Shown here in pieces: positions 45,360 to 55,061 of a stretch of 64,000 nt of DNA. The notes beneath the pieces are model-generated. The model was not told where the DNA came from and did not search any database. It was given only the letters and a program-made list of their open reading frames with translations. Positions within the stretch are counted from its first letter, which is position 1; every line of letters starts with the position of its first letter. The position numbers and the translations under genes were made by a program. Source of the stretch: Ascaphus truei (Eukaryota; Chordata; Amphibia; Anura; Ascaphidae); contig CM071568.1 in the NCBI GenBank assembly GCA_036426205.1, forward strand, positions 217,928,654 to 217,992,653, written 5' to 3'.

Positions 45360-45560
45360 CTGGCACTGGCTCAACCATTGGCCCAACCCCCAGCACTGGC
45401 TCAACCATTGGCCCAACCCCGGCACCGGATCAACCATTGGCCCAACCCCCGGCACTGGCTCAACCATTGGCCCAACCCCCGACACCGGATCAACCATTGG
45501 CCCAACCCCCGGCACCGGATCAACCATTGGTCTAACCCCTGGCACCGGATCAACCATTGG
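45360..45560 (+). repeat. About 30-33-bp minisatellite
   Basis: Unit GGCTCAACCATTGGCCCAAC plus CCCCGGCAC(TG/CGGAT), about six units. In one frame it codes LAQPLAQPPA-type repeats. It lies between the TAA at 45349-45351 and the basic tail, so unit changes here may have caused the loss of frame. Confidence 0.92.
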
Positions 45561-45678
45561 CACTGGCCCAGCATCCAACGTCAAGAACAAGGCAACGATC
45601 AAGAAATCGTGCACATGATCCTACTGCAAGGCCTACCAGACGTTCATCACAAAGATTAGCCAAAAGAAAATTAGGCAA

Positions 45679-45748
45679 TTTCTTCTTCTTCTTCTTCTTC
45701 TTCTTCTTCTTCTTCTTCTTCTTCGTCTTCTTCTTCGTCTTCTTCTTC
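45679..45748 (+). repeat. (TTC)n microsatellite
   Basis: TTC run with a few CGTC interruptions, directly after the AKRKLGN codons. Confidence 0.97.
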
Positions 45749-45886
45749 CGTTCATTAATGTTCACCAAAAATACTGAAAAATGTGCAATAATCAAGTGTG
45801 TATGAGAACATATTTCACGTGCATACATGTGAACTAAACAGCATAGGATTTCTCATGTGTGAATAATCTAGCTGATGCTTCCATGC

Positions 45887-45890
<4 letters not shown>

Positions 45891-45920
<30 letters not shown>
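45891..45920. repeat. (TA)n microsatellite
   Basis: Uninterrupted AT run. Confidence 0.95.
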
Positions 45921-45921
<1 letters not shown>

Positions 45922-46210
45922 ATTATTAACTGCGCTAAATAATCATTATAATAGTTGAACATTTTGACATGTTCTTTACAAACAATATTCTATTCAATTT
46001 GTGTGTGTTCTGAGTTTTGCTACTGAATCATGTTGCTACTGAATCAAGCACACAGTGTGGAATATACAGACCACCTGTATGTGGGAGAATAATACACGGA
46101 CACTTCTTCCTTTGTATAATGACCTTGGACATAGTGAAAGTTTGGATACTTTGTAAGAAGATGAATTTAAGGTATTGTTTTAGTTACTGTACTCCATTCC
46201 CTGAGAAAAC

Positions 46211-46858
46211 GTGTCGTTTGAGATGTGTTCTAAGGAAAAGCCTCCATTTTCTTACGCCAATCTAATATATGGCGCCATTGAAAATCGAATACAGAAAAAA
46301 GCTACTGTCTCTCAGATCTATCAATATATTACGGATAACTACCCTTATTATCAAAATCATCCAAAACCTAAGGTATGGAAATATTCAATCCGCCGCACTT
46401 TATCCACCAATGCTTCTTTTATTCGAAACCCACCGCCTATCGGAAACAGGGGTGGCTGTTGGTCAGTTTATGAATCCGGTATGCGTATGTCTGCGAATGG
46501 AAATTTCAGAAGACAGACAATTGTCGGACACAATTACCATGATAGAAGTGCCCGCAGCGGTGCCTTAAATGTTCAGCAGAATTTCTATGAATTTCAACCG
46601 GAGTTGGCCAACCAATACCAGAACCATCACGGAGCAAGTGATTACGATAACATGCATAAACCAGAGTTTGCTCGACCACATGAAATGGCACAAAGTTACT
46701 ATCTGTATACGCCTGAGTACATTCCACAAGATTCAAACTGTTATGGAGTAAGCTACAACCATACCCAGCTGAACACACTGAACAACGAATTGATTGACTA
46801 CAGCGGCTACCTCGCATACACCCCTTCCATGCCTGCACCGAATATGAATGCAATATAA
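46211..46858 (+). CDS. Divergent single-exon forkhead (Fox) transcription factor
   Basis: A 215-codon open frame with no intron. Residues 5-82 form a forkhead winged-helix domain: EKPPFSYANLIYGAI (helix 1), KKATVSQIYQYITDNYPYY (helix 2), then KVWKYSIRRTLSTNASFI (recognition helix 3) and GGCWSV (wing 1 strand). MSANGNFRR at 89-97 resembles the NGNFRRKR end of FoxI-type domains. In helix 3 the family consensus W-Q/K-N-S-I-R-H-N-L-S becomes W52-K-Y-S-I-R-R-T-L-S: the DNA-contacting Asn is Tyr54 and the His is Arg58, with Thr59 for Asn. The loop before helix 3 has two extra residues with PKPK. The remaining roughly 115 residues are rich in Asn, Tyr and Gln without known motifs and could be an activation region. 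The ATG is the first in frame. Predicted nuclear. The subfamily cannot be set by eye. It could be a retrocopy or a lineage-specific Fox gene. Its open frame amid decayed neighbours suggests selection or recent origin. Confidence 0.85.
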   Translation: MSFEMCSKEKPPFSYANLIYGAIENRIQKKATVSQIYQYITDNYPYYQNHPKPKVWKYSIRRTLSTNASFIRNPPPIGNRGGCWSVYESGMRMSANGNFRRQTIVGHNYHDRSARSGALNVQQNFYEFQPELANQYQNHHGASDYDNMHKPEFARPHEMAQSYYLYTPEYIPQDSNCYGVSYNHTQLNTLNNELIDYSGYLAYTPSMPAPNMNAI

Positions 46859-46859
46859 T

Positions 46860-47460
46860 GCAGGTAACTATAGTGGAAATAGTTTATACACTGTGAATCG
46901 CTTATTCCGGAATGACAGGCATATGCATTCGATTCATGACGCATGCGCATACCATACGAGGAAAAAGTTTTTCTTTGTCTAAATTAACATGTCTTTTACC
47001 TTTTTGCCTTCTTCTGATAATATAACAGAGATCGCGCTGTGAAGATCACAATATGCCGGAACACACTTCTGAAAGAAGGTAAGATCCAGTTAACGATATA
47101 CGTGCCAATATTTTGAAACGTGCTGTGCAATGGTGGCTGAAATCAGAGATATTCGCGCGCAGCCCTTACATGTCAGTCCACTACGTGTATGCCCCTCGGT
47201 GAAAAGAAAAAAATCAAGTTTCAACATTAAATAAATATGTTATATGTGCAGAAATGCAGTACATATATTCCTAATTAGTGTACTTTGCATATGGCTACAT
47301 AATAATGTTATGTGTCTGGTGATTCTGGGTTAGTCACTTATGGAAATGTCAGGAAATGCAGCATTTTAAATGAAATTCGGTCACATTATGCTGACTTGTT
47401 AATGTTGTTTAGCATTCTGTATATAACATGTTTGTAGTGATAGTATGTGGACAAACAAAA
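46860..47460. other. No recognisable gene downstream of the forkhead gene
   Basis: Mixed sequence with no motif. A CAGGTAACTATAG donor-like site lies right after the forkhead stop codon, with no obvious acceptor partner. Confidence 0.45.
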
Positions 47461-47466
47461 CCTTCG

Positions 47467-47620
47467 TTAGTACAGGCAGTTCTCGGTTATCCGACACAAT
47501 GCGTTACTCAAAATGGCGTTGGATAGCGAAACGTCTTAAAGCGAAACACGTTTTCCCATAGGAACACTGTTTACATAAAAGGTTCCGTTCCTGAAGGCAT
47601 TTGTAATGCTAAAATACACC
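47467..47620 (+). mobile_element. Tigger-like element end
   Basis: CAGGCAGTTCTCGGTTATCC after TA resembles pogo/Tigger ends and is followed by TCTTAAAGCGAAAC. The second end is not identified. Confidence 0.45.
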
Positions 47621-47639
47621 AAATATTTTATTCAGACAA

Positions 47640-47756
47640 TAAGATATGCAGTCCACACAAATTATATAGTGTATATACTGTATTATATATATATATAATA
47701 TAACGTAATTTAATTATATAATCTATTATATAGTATAATATTATATTATATATATA
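47640..47756. repeat. (TA)-rich tract
   Basis: Degenerate ATATA/TTATATA runs. Confidence 0.85.
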
Positions 47757-48150
47757 CTGCTGCGGCCAGCTTCAGTCTCACACTTACCCGTCTTGTCCCG
47801 CGGCTGTTTTCGGGCTGGCGCCGAACTTGGCCGCGCGCCAGCCGGATCTTCCCCGCATCCTTCCCCTCGTTCCCCTCCTCTCGCGACCTCTACCTCTGCT
47901 CTGCCCTGCTTCTCCGGGTCCCCCGGGTCCCCCTCTGTTTCCCACATCCCCCCTTACCCCGCCACCACCTTTGGGAAACCCTGGGCACGCGCGCCACGCG
48001 TGCACTCACCCTGGCACGCGTGACCGCGCTTCAGTGATGCGTGGCACGCGGCGAAAAAAAAAAAACAGCCGCGTCTGCCCACACATTGCGGTGGCGGGCG
48101 CTGAAGACTCAGCTCGGGGGGTGGTTTTGTGATACGGACAAAGGAGGATC
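47757..48150 (-). mobile_element. GC-rich TA-flanked MITE relative
   Basis: After TA the sequence CTGCTGCGGCC equals the inverted right end of the 26044-26403 MITE. Minus-strand phrases GCGCGGTCACGCGT, GTGCCCAGGGTTTCC and GGGGGACCCGGGGGACCCGG run in the same order as in that element. The far end is not clear. Confidence 0.6.
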
Positions 48151-48379
48151 AGTGATTCACAGGAGCTCTGTATGCCTGTGACGCGACCCTGCCTGCCCTC
48201 GCTACTCCTCCCCTGGCAGTGGAGATCTCCCTCTTCCCTCCTTGTGGTCGTCATTATGGTGGGAGTGCCGGACTGACATTGGGGGGGTGAGGCGTGGCCT
48301 GCTGCTGAGGGATCGGTTCACTCCGAGACACAGCACTAGATGCGCGCACTCGTGACGTCACGGCGGCGCGCACCTGGTT

Positions 48380-48490
48380 TTGGTCCGAAACGCGTAGGAG
48401 GTACTGTTTTCACCCCTTGGGGGTTATGCTGTCTGTGAAGATACACTGAATAAATAGACTTTATTTTTAACACCACCTAGCTCCCTGGCA
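48380..48490 (+). mobile_element. PLE-type 3' module remnant
   Basis: GGTCCGAAACGCGTAGGAGG, then an AATAAA with ATAGACTTTATTTTTAACACC. The GAAACGCGT half of a hammerhead-like core is present, but the CTGATGA half is not. Confidence 0.4.
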
Positions 48491-48499
48491 GTGCATTGT

Positions 48500-49020
48500 T
48501 TTGATTTTCTTCTTACCGCATCCATTTCACCCTGGAAGGTAGGTGGCTCCTTATATCGTTTAAATAGGCAGACTAATTAGTTACATGATTGTAAATGATG
48601 ACACGTGTGTTGGATAGTATTGTGAACAAATGTAGTCAGTCAAAAATTCATTCTACTTTAATTCAAATGTGTTACACACATAATTATATGTGATGTAATA
48701 ATCAATTAGACACCATTCGTGAATCCACAGTGAAATGCTGCGACCCAATATGATTAATTGCGAGAAAATAATAACTCAATCCTGACATTTGTATGTAACA
48801 TGTTGAGTCATGAAGGTGTTACATCACAAGAAGTAATGATTTGTTTGTATAAAGGTGTGTCAGAAGGTTGAATTATTGTCAAGATGGTTGTATTCTGATC
48901 ACAGGAGTATTGCCCTTTAAATTAACCCCCTGCTAACGTTTGCTGGTACACTATCAAGTTAGGAAGATACATGTAATTAAATTGATATTAAATTAACATC
49001 AATCATGTGTTCTCCTTTTA
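48500..49020. other. No recognisable gene
   Basis: AT-rich, stops in all frames. Confidence 0.45.
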
Positions 49021-49029
49021 TGACAATTA

Positions 49030-49460
49030 TTGATTATCAGCTTCGGGGGACACGGATATATTCACGCGGACCCCCAGACAGCTTCGAGGACCACCCCTGG
49101 ACCCCTCTGAGTGCTAAATAAATGTACTTTCTGTATACAGCTTAATTTATGTTAAAAGGTGAAATGCGGTATTATCCATACAGTATGTGGAGAATATAAA
49201 TGTTGCACAATACTGTACTGTATGTGTTATGGGGTTGTATTAATTTGTAAGGATAGTTGAATTTGGGGGTGGCACACAATTGCTACCGCATGCCAGCGGG
49301 GAACCCCGAACACCCACGGGACCCCCGGCCACCCTCGGGGACCCCTGCTTGCTGAGCCGGGGACCCCCGGAACCCCACGGGGTCAGCCTGGGACACCCAC
49401 GCGACCCCCGGCCTCCCTCGGGGACCCCCGCGGGGTCAGCCGGGGACACCAGCCGTCCTG
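49030..49460 (+). repeat. GGGACCCC-rich repeat related to 4750-6465
   Basis: GGGGACCCCCGG-type phrases at 49060-49110 and 49290-49450. Between them TTATCCATACAGTATGTGGA and TACTGTACTGTATGTGTTAT, the same phrases as near 6015-6065. Confidence 0.7.
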
Positions 49461-50109
49461 TTGTATGGGTGCTGCGCATGCAAAAATGTAAACAAAGACA
49501 TTTTTCAAAGTCCAGCTTTTTTATCACCTGCTTTGAGCTGGCGATGTTTTTTGAACGCAACTTTCGCTTACGATAAGTTTGCGTAGCTTAGTGAATCCAG
49601 GAGAAGGGCAGAATTGAATGCAAACAGGTTATCGTACGAGCAAAGTTGGACTTTGAAAAATTTCCAGGAAAAAGTCAGTTTAAGAACGCAAAGTGCCTGT
49701 TTGCGTGGCTTACTGAATCGTGTTCAGCGGAACATCACGTTCTAAGAGCACTTTGCACTCTTAAAATGACTTAACGGAGCTTAGTGCATAGCCACTATAT
49801 TGGTGTGCTAGTGAGCACTAAGTACTAGTCTCTTATCTCCTGCCAGGGATGCTGCATTAATACCCCATACAGTGGAATGGTCCAAGCGGAGACTTATACT
49901 TTCATGAAAAGGACTCAATCTGCTTCTGATGCGCTGGTCATCCATATCTGATGGAAATACAAAGACATTTGTATTTTCGGGTGGCTGCCGTGCCATGTGA
50001 CACTGTGAGCCAATCACAGTGAGGCCTACCCTTCTGACATCATGGCCACGTATCATACCCACTCGCGTCACCGTTTGGCCTATAGGCGCAAAACGTTGCA
50101 CGACACGTG

Positions 50110-51544
50110 CACGTGCAACATCTTATGTGCACCCGCACACAAGCCAGTTCTTAGTATAATACATGCCTAAGAGGAATAGAAGCAGCAGACACAAAATGGT
50201 TAGAGATAGCAGTCACAGGAGTCATCTCATGTTTTGGTCTTAGCTTGTCTCCCCGTCTCTATCCCATCTGCAATCTGAGTACTTAAACAGGAGATCCCTT
50301 CTCCCTTAACTCACTCTTAGCCTGACAAGCATTCAAATCCTCCTGCAGATTTACATTTTGTTTATTTATTCTTCTGATTCTATACGAGCGCCTTTAATTA
50401 TTTTGATTTTACATCCTCGTTTTCCCCCAGGGACTTTGGCAATGGGAGATTACACTAGGGCCAGCATCTCTTATATCTCCTGCTCAAAACTCTGCTCTAT
50501 GTTGACCTGATGATCAACTAGGTAGGTCCTGTCTGGCTGATTTATAAACAGGCCCTGGTATCTGTCACAGGAGACCAGACTTATTGCAAGCACTAGACAG
50601 AATGAGGGAGCAACAGGTAGCAACACAATAAAAGAAACACAGTTACCCTCAGCAAACTGGGGAAACACAGGGGAACTTCTAGCTCACTAATTGCTGGGCT
50701 CTTGAGATGTGAATTTTCCACCTCGACCGGAATCAAATGCCGTTTTGCCGATTCCTTCGATCTGCGGATCAAAAAAAGGCTGATTTCATAGTCAGATTGG
50801 GGTGCGTGGAATGGATTTAGGTAAAACAATCTGTGGATTGCATTCGGACAGGTTTCCTCATCTCTACTGGGCGCTGCTGAAGCTAGCTTACCGAGGATGT
50901 TTCCACGAGTGGTCCACCACAGGCTATCCCAGTAACTAGGTATCACTGATCCTTTTCATATTTACAGCTGGTCCCTAGGCCCAGAGACCAATGACGAACA
51001 GTGTCATGACATTGACATTACCCAGGAATAACTATGGAGCTCTAATCAGTATCAAGTTATATAGATCCCCCGCTTCCATCAAGAAACATGGTAGTACGAA
51101 TGCCTACCAATCAGGAAAGAGCTTGTCTTTGTGACATCAATCAGAAATTGAGGGCTCGTCCGAGATGAACCATTCTGGGCAAGGAGAGGATGACGGTACT
51201 CTAAGGCAGATCCTAAGGGCATGCTTGGGAGTGGATCCTAAGGGCTTGCTTGGGAGTATGGGAAATTGGAACTGACCAATTGGAATCAGGCCAATGGAAC
51301 TAGGACCCAGGTCAATCATCCTCATGTCAGCTCCATACTTCCTGCAGGGATGGACTCCACACTTCTTCAGCAAAACGTCTCCACTTATGAAGTGTAATTC
51401 CTCTCAGCAGGTGGGCCGATCCTTCCCCAGTTCACCATTGGTCCCAGAGCACAGAATCTGGCTCCATACCAAGGAAGGCAGTTAATTTCATTGTGCGGTG
51501 ACCTTGCTAAACTTATCAAGGGCCCAGCACACACTTTTTACCAT
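50110..51544. other. No recognisable gene
   Basis: Moderate GC sequence with short open frames that lack motifs. The LINE begins right after. Confidence 0.45.
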
Positions 51545-51560
51545 AGAAATACACACAGCA
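51545..51560. repeat. L1 target-site duplication, left
   Basis: AGAAATACACACAGCA, identical to 59474-59489. Confidence 0.97.
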
Positions 51561-51699
51561 GGAGGACACGCCCCCCGATGGTGAATGGCAGCTTAGAGTG
51601 AGAGCTCCATTCCCCCCGGTGCATTATAGTGAAAAATAACAGTTAAAACGCTATCGTTTCCTTACTAAAGATAAGCGCAACATACATCAACCTACAAGG

Positions 51700-52677
51700 A
51701 TGGCTTCTACCAAAGCGGTTCGCAGAAAAACGCAGCCAGTATCTACATATTTTCAAAGTAAAGGTACAGCTAAGGCCGGGACTCCTGATTCCCCTGTGCA
51801 GCTGCCAGCAGCAGACCCTGATATGGACACCCCCGCAGAGGAGCAGGATGACATGGCATTGATGCGGAGGAAAGACATGAAGGAGTTTTGCTCCAACATG
51901 CAAAAGTTCTTCAAGGCAGAGCTCTGGGCATTAAGGAAAGATGTGGATGCCCTGGGGGAGCGTACCGATACCCTGGAGTCTAGGGCAGAAGAGAACACCA
52001 GCGCCATATCCCAGACACAAACACAAGTGTCCACCCTTAAAGATCAAATCAGAATCCTGGAAGACAAGATAGAGGACGGGGAGAACCGCGATCGACGCTG
52101 CAATGTCCGCCTGCGCGGGGTGCCAGAATCGGTCACAGACCCGGAGGACTTCGCCACTAAGTGGCTGGAGCATCTGTTCCCAGATCTGACAGAAAGGGAC
52201 TTAATGCTGGACAGGTGCCATAGGGCACTCAGAGGAAGACCGCAGCAGGGAGACCCCCCCAGAGACATCGTTATGCGTTTCCACTGCTACCGGACAAAAG
52301 AACAAACATGCAGAATCGCCAGAGAGATGAAAACAGTGGAGTTTGAACGCATCAAATTCCAAGTATATCAAGATCTGTCCCCCGCTACCCTGGCAAAAAG
52401 AAAGGCAATATCCCCCATAACCAGAGCGCTCCGGGACAAAGAGGTGCGCTACAGGTGGTTGTTCCCATGTGCAGTTCTGGTTGTGAAAAACGGTGTTGCA
52501 CACACACTAAAACATGTGGAAGATGGAGAGGGATTCCTTCGTAGGGTCCTGGGCTCCCCGCAAAGCCCCCCTCACCTGGAAGCTGCTGAAGATGGCGCCC
52601 CCTCAACCTCATGGCGCGCAGCTGGGAGCTCACGATCCGCAGCTGGAGTTGTGGAGGATTCGCCGAGCACCACATAA
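51700..52677 (+). CDS. L1 ORF1 protein (RNA-binding chaperone)
   Basis: 325 residues, typical for L1 ORF1p. Basic, flexible N-terminus (1-50); coiled coil for trimerisation (about 60-130, ALRKDVDALGERTDTLESRA and STLKDQIRILEDKIEDGE); RRM-like domain starting at RRCNVRLRGVPESV (132-145) with DLMLDRCHRA (167-176); C-terminal domain with IVMRFHCYRTKEQ (190-202) and LSPATLAKRKAISPITRALR (226-245). The last roughly 45 residues (PSTSWRAAGSSRSAAGV) are a low-complexity extension. The ATG is preceded by ACAAGG. It coats L1 RNA to form the RNP. Open without a break. Confidence 0.95.
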   Translation: MASTKAVRRKTQPVSTYFQSKGTAKAGTPDSPVQLPAADPDMDTPAEEQDDMALMRRKDMKEFCSNMQKFFKAELWALRKDVDALGERTDTLESRAEENTSAISQTQTQVSTLKDQIRILEDKIEDGENRDRRCNVRLRGVPESVTDPEDFATKWLEHLFPDLTERDLMLDRCHRALRGRPQQGDPPRDIVMRFHCYRTKEQTCRIAREMKTVEFERIKFQVYQDLSPATLAKRKAISPITRALRDKEVRYRWLFPCAVLVVKNGVAHTLKHVEDGEGFLRRVLGSPQSPPHLEAAEDGAPSTSWRAAGSSRSAAGVVEDSPSTT

Positions 52678-55061
52678 ACTCTGCTCTACCACCCCGATAA
52701 ATAACTACATTCTCCCCCAAACTCCCCAGCAGGATCCTCTAGATGGCCCTACCCAAGGGGTGCTTGTCCGGGAGCCCCCATCGACCCCCCCACGGGGATC
52801 AAGAAACCTTTTAGCCCCCACAGATCTACTCACTTTTTTCGCGGGGCGGCCATCTTCTCCTGCCCCTACCCCGAGGCGAGCGGGAGCAACCCAGTTCTTC
52901 GCGGGCTGCCTCAGTGACGTCACTGGCTCCCGCGAGACTAGAACCAGGACGCATGCGTAGAGGGACGCAGGGGCAACGGCACTGGTCGATGACGTAGCCG
53001 AACCCCTAGATGGCGCCAGCAGGACCATGCCAGCATCCGAACCCCCCCTCTGGGACCCAGATATGCCCCCGAACCGGCGAGACCCAGCAACTGGACACAC
53101 TGGGCAGTGCACCCGGCGATGGGACACGTCCAGAGACAACAGAGGCGGTATGGTGACGTCAGGGAGGGCGGGATAATGACGTCAGGGTGGACCGGAGCGC
53201 AAGAAGAGATGGGACCCGCAGCAAGGGAGCCCTTCCGAGCCGGTCCCGGTCCCCTTTGGCTGCGCAGATGACTGCACGCGGTGACGCATCGGCCACTGGG
53301 GGATACAGGAGATCTGTGTCCCGGCACGTCGCGTGGTGTAGCTGAGGACCGGGAGGGGGGGGGGAGGGGAGTGTGGAGGGGCGAGGTAACGCGGATGCCT
53401 ATCTGTATATGTGTCTGGGTGTCTGGATGCCTGTGTGTGTGTGCGTGTGTGCCTGCCTCTGTCTGTGTGTGTGCATGTGTATGTGTATAGGTATGAATGA
53501 CTGCTTGCCTATGTGGGTGTGGGTGTGTTTGGGTGAGGGTGCATGAGAGTGCCTGTGTATGTGTGCCTGTGTGCATGAGTGCCTGCCTCTGTCTGTGTGT
53601 GTGCATGTGTATATGTATGAGTGACTGCTTGCCTATGTGTGTGTGGATGGGTGTGTGTGAGAGTACCTGTGTGTGTGTGAGAGCGCCTGGGGGCGTGTGA
53701 GAGTGCCTGCATGTATGTGTGTAAGAGTGCCTGCGTGTGTGAACAAGCGCTTGCGTGTGTGAATGAGCGCCTGCGTATGTGTATGAACGCCTGCGTGTGT
53801 GAATGAGTATGTGTGTTGCTTGGGATCAGCAACTCCAGCCCGAGCCCATGGAGGGAGAAGAGGGGGAGAATAACGGGTCCCCCCGCTCAGGCCACGCCCC
53901 CCCCCCCGCCGCTCAAGCCTCCTGCTCCCGACCACCTCCCGCTCCGGCTCCCGTTCCCTACAGACCGCATATCGCGGTCGGTGAATGTCAGCGCCCCGCC
54001 TGTCGGCAGTGCGGGAGCGCTGACGGAGGGAGCGGGACCTTAGAGTGTTGAGGGATTGGGCTGGTGGGCGGGGGACGGGAGGTGTAAATGCATGTCTGGG
54101 CCATCCGTGGGTTGGGGAATCGGTGGTTGACTCCCGCTTAACCCCACAGGGGAACATGGAACACCATAGGGAGATAGGACTAACATCATCGTCATGTGCG
54201 CTAATGGCCCTTCCGCCATCTTGGATGCCGCTATGTGGTTACAATACATGCAGACCACCCGCACATTAAACGTTCACCACCCACACATTAAAACACAGAG
54301 GCACCTAAAGAGGGAGAGTCCGGCACCCTACCATATAGAGAGTAGGCATTCACACATGTGAGGACAATGAAAACTAGGTAGCTGGTCCTCTGGGCTCATC
54401 ACCACCAAAAGTGATCGAGATTGGTGCTACGAGGACCACCCTTACAACCTACACGCACATAGAGGGCAAAAACAGGAGAAGCAGGGAGAGGTGGAATTAG
54501 GGGAAAAACTCAGTAGGTAGATGTTATGTGATTGAGTGTTTTTTATTGCTAAAGTTATAAGTTATACTGTTATTTAACTGTTGTCTGTTTAAAGGAGATG
54601 CGCCGGCAGGACAGTCCCCTGATTGGCGTGTATGTGTCCCCCGCTACGATCCCTACAGAATAGGGGTCGCAAACAAGTCCCAGGGAAGCCAGGACCCAGC
54701 AGGCAGGGGAGATCCCGTCGTCAGTCTGGGCCAAAGGACCCATCCCTTGGGCGCAAGGGCCACCCCCGGGGGCTCCCGGAGTGGGCCCTTGTCTTCATGT
54801 TCCTATTTGTTTTTTGTACATTAGAGTATTTGTTGTTTTGTGTCGTGAACCCAACCCCCTTTGTGTTGACCCTCATGTGCTCCTCCAGTCCCCCCCTCCC
54901 CTCCCCCTCCCTCCCCGCTGCCTCCCACTCCCTCCTTACCCTACCCTCAAATACGTACCTTCGAATATGCGTCCTGAAGGAAGTGAACGTCCGGCCCAAC
55001 ACATGGATTTCACGGGTAAGTCAAGCAACATAGTGATGCGCGTAGCCACACACAGCAATAA
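52678..55061 (+). other. Long spacer between L1 ORF1 and ORF2, with a TG-rich minisatellite
   Basis: About 2.4 kb, longer than usual for L1. It holds a GC-rich part, a TGTGTGCCTG / GTGAATGAGCGCCTGCGTGT minisatellite at 53390-53815, and pyrimidine-rich sequence before ORF2. Open frames here are repeat artefacts. Confidence 0.7.
53390..53815 (+). repeat. TG-rich minisatellite within the L1 spacer
   Basis: Units such as GTGAGAGTGCCTGCGTGTGT and TGTGTGTGCATGTGTATATG recur with variation. A roughly 120-bp higher-order repeat (CTGCCTCTGTCTGTGTGTGT at 53452 and 53583) is visible. Confidence 0.9.

Noticed and set aside
44892..45614. Antisense open frames with repeated SLALFV or LWLSLC segments
   Set aside because: Shadows of the 18-bp and roughly 30-bp coding minisatellites.
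48380..48420. A complete hammerhead ribozyme
   Set aside because: Only the GAAACGCG half is present. No CTGANGA within a plausible distance.
50060..50110. Hammerhead-like GCAAAACGTTG phrase
   Set aside because: GAAA is changed to CAAAA and no CTGANGA hairpin precedes it.
53281..54157. Several long open frames rich in His/Thr or Cys/Val
   Set aside because: Artefacts of the TG-rich minisatellite inside the L1 spacer.
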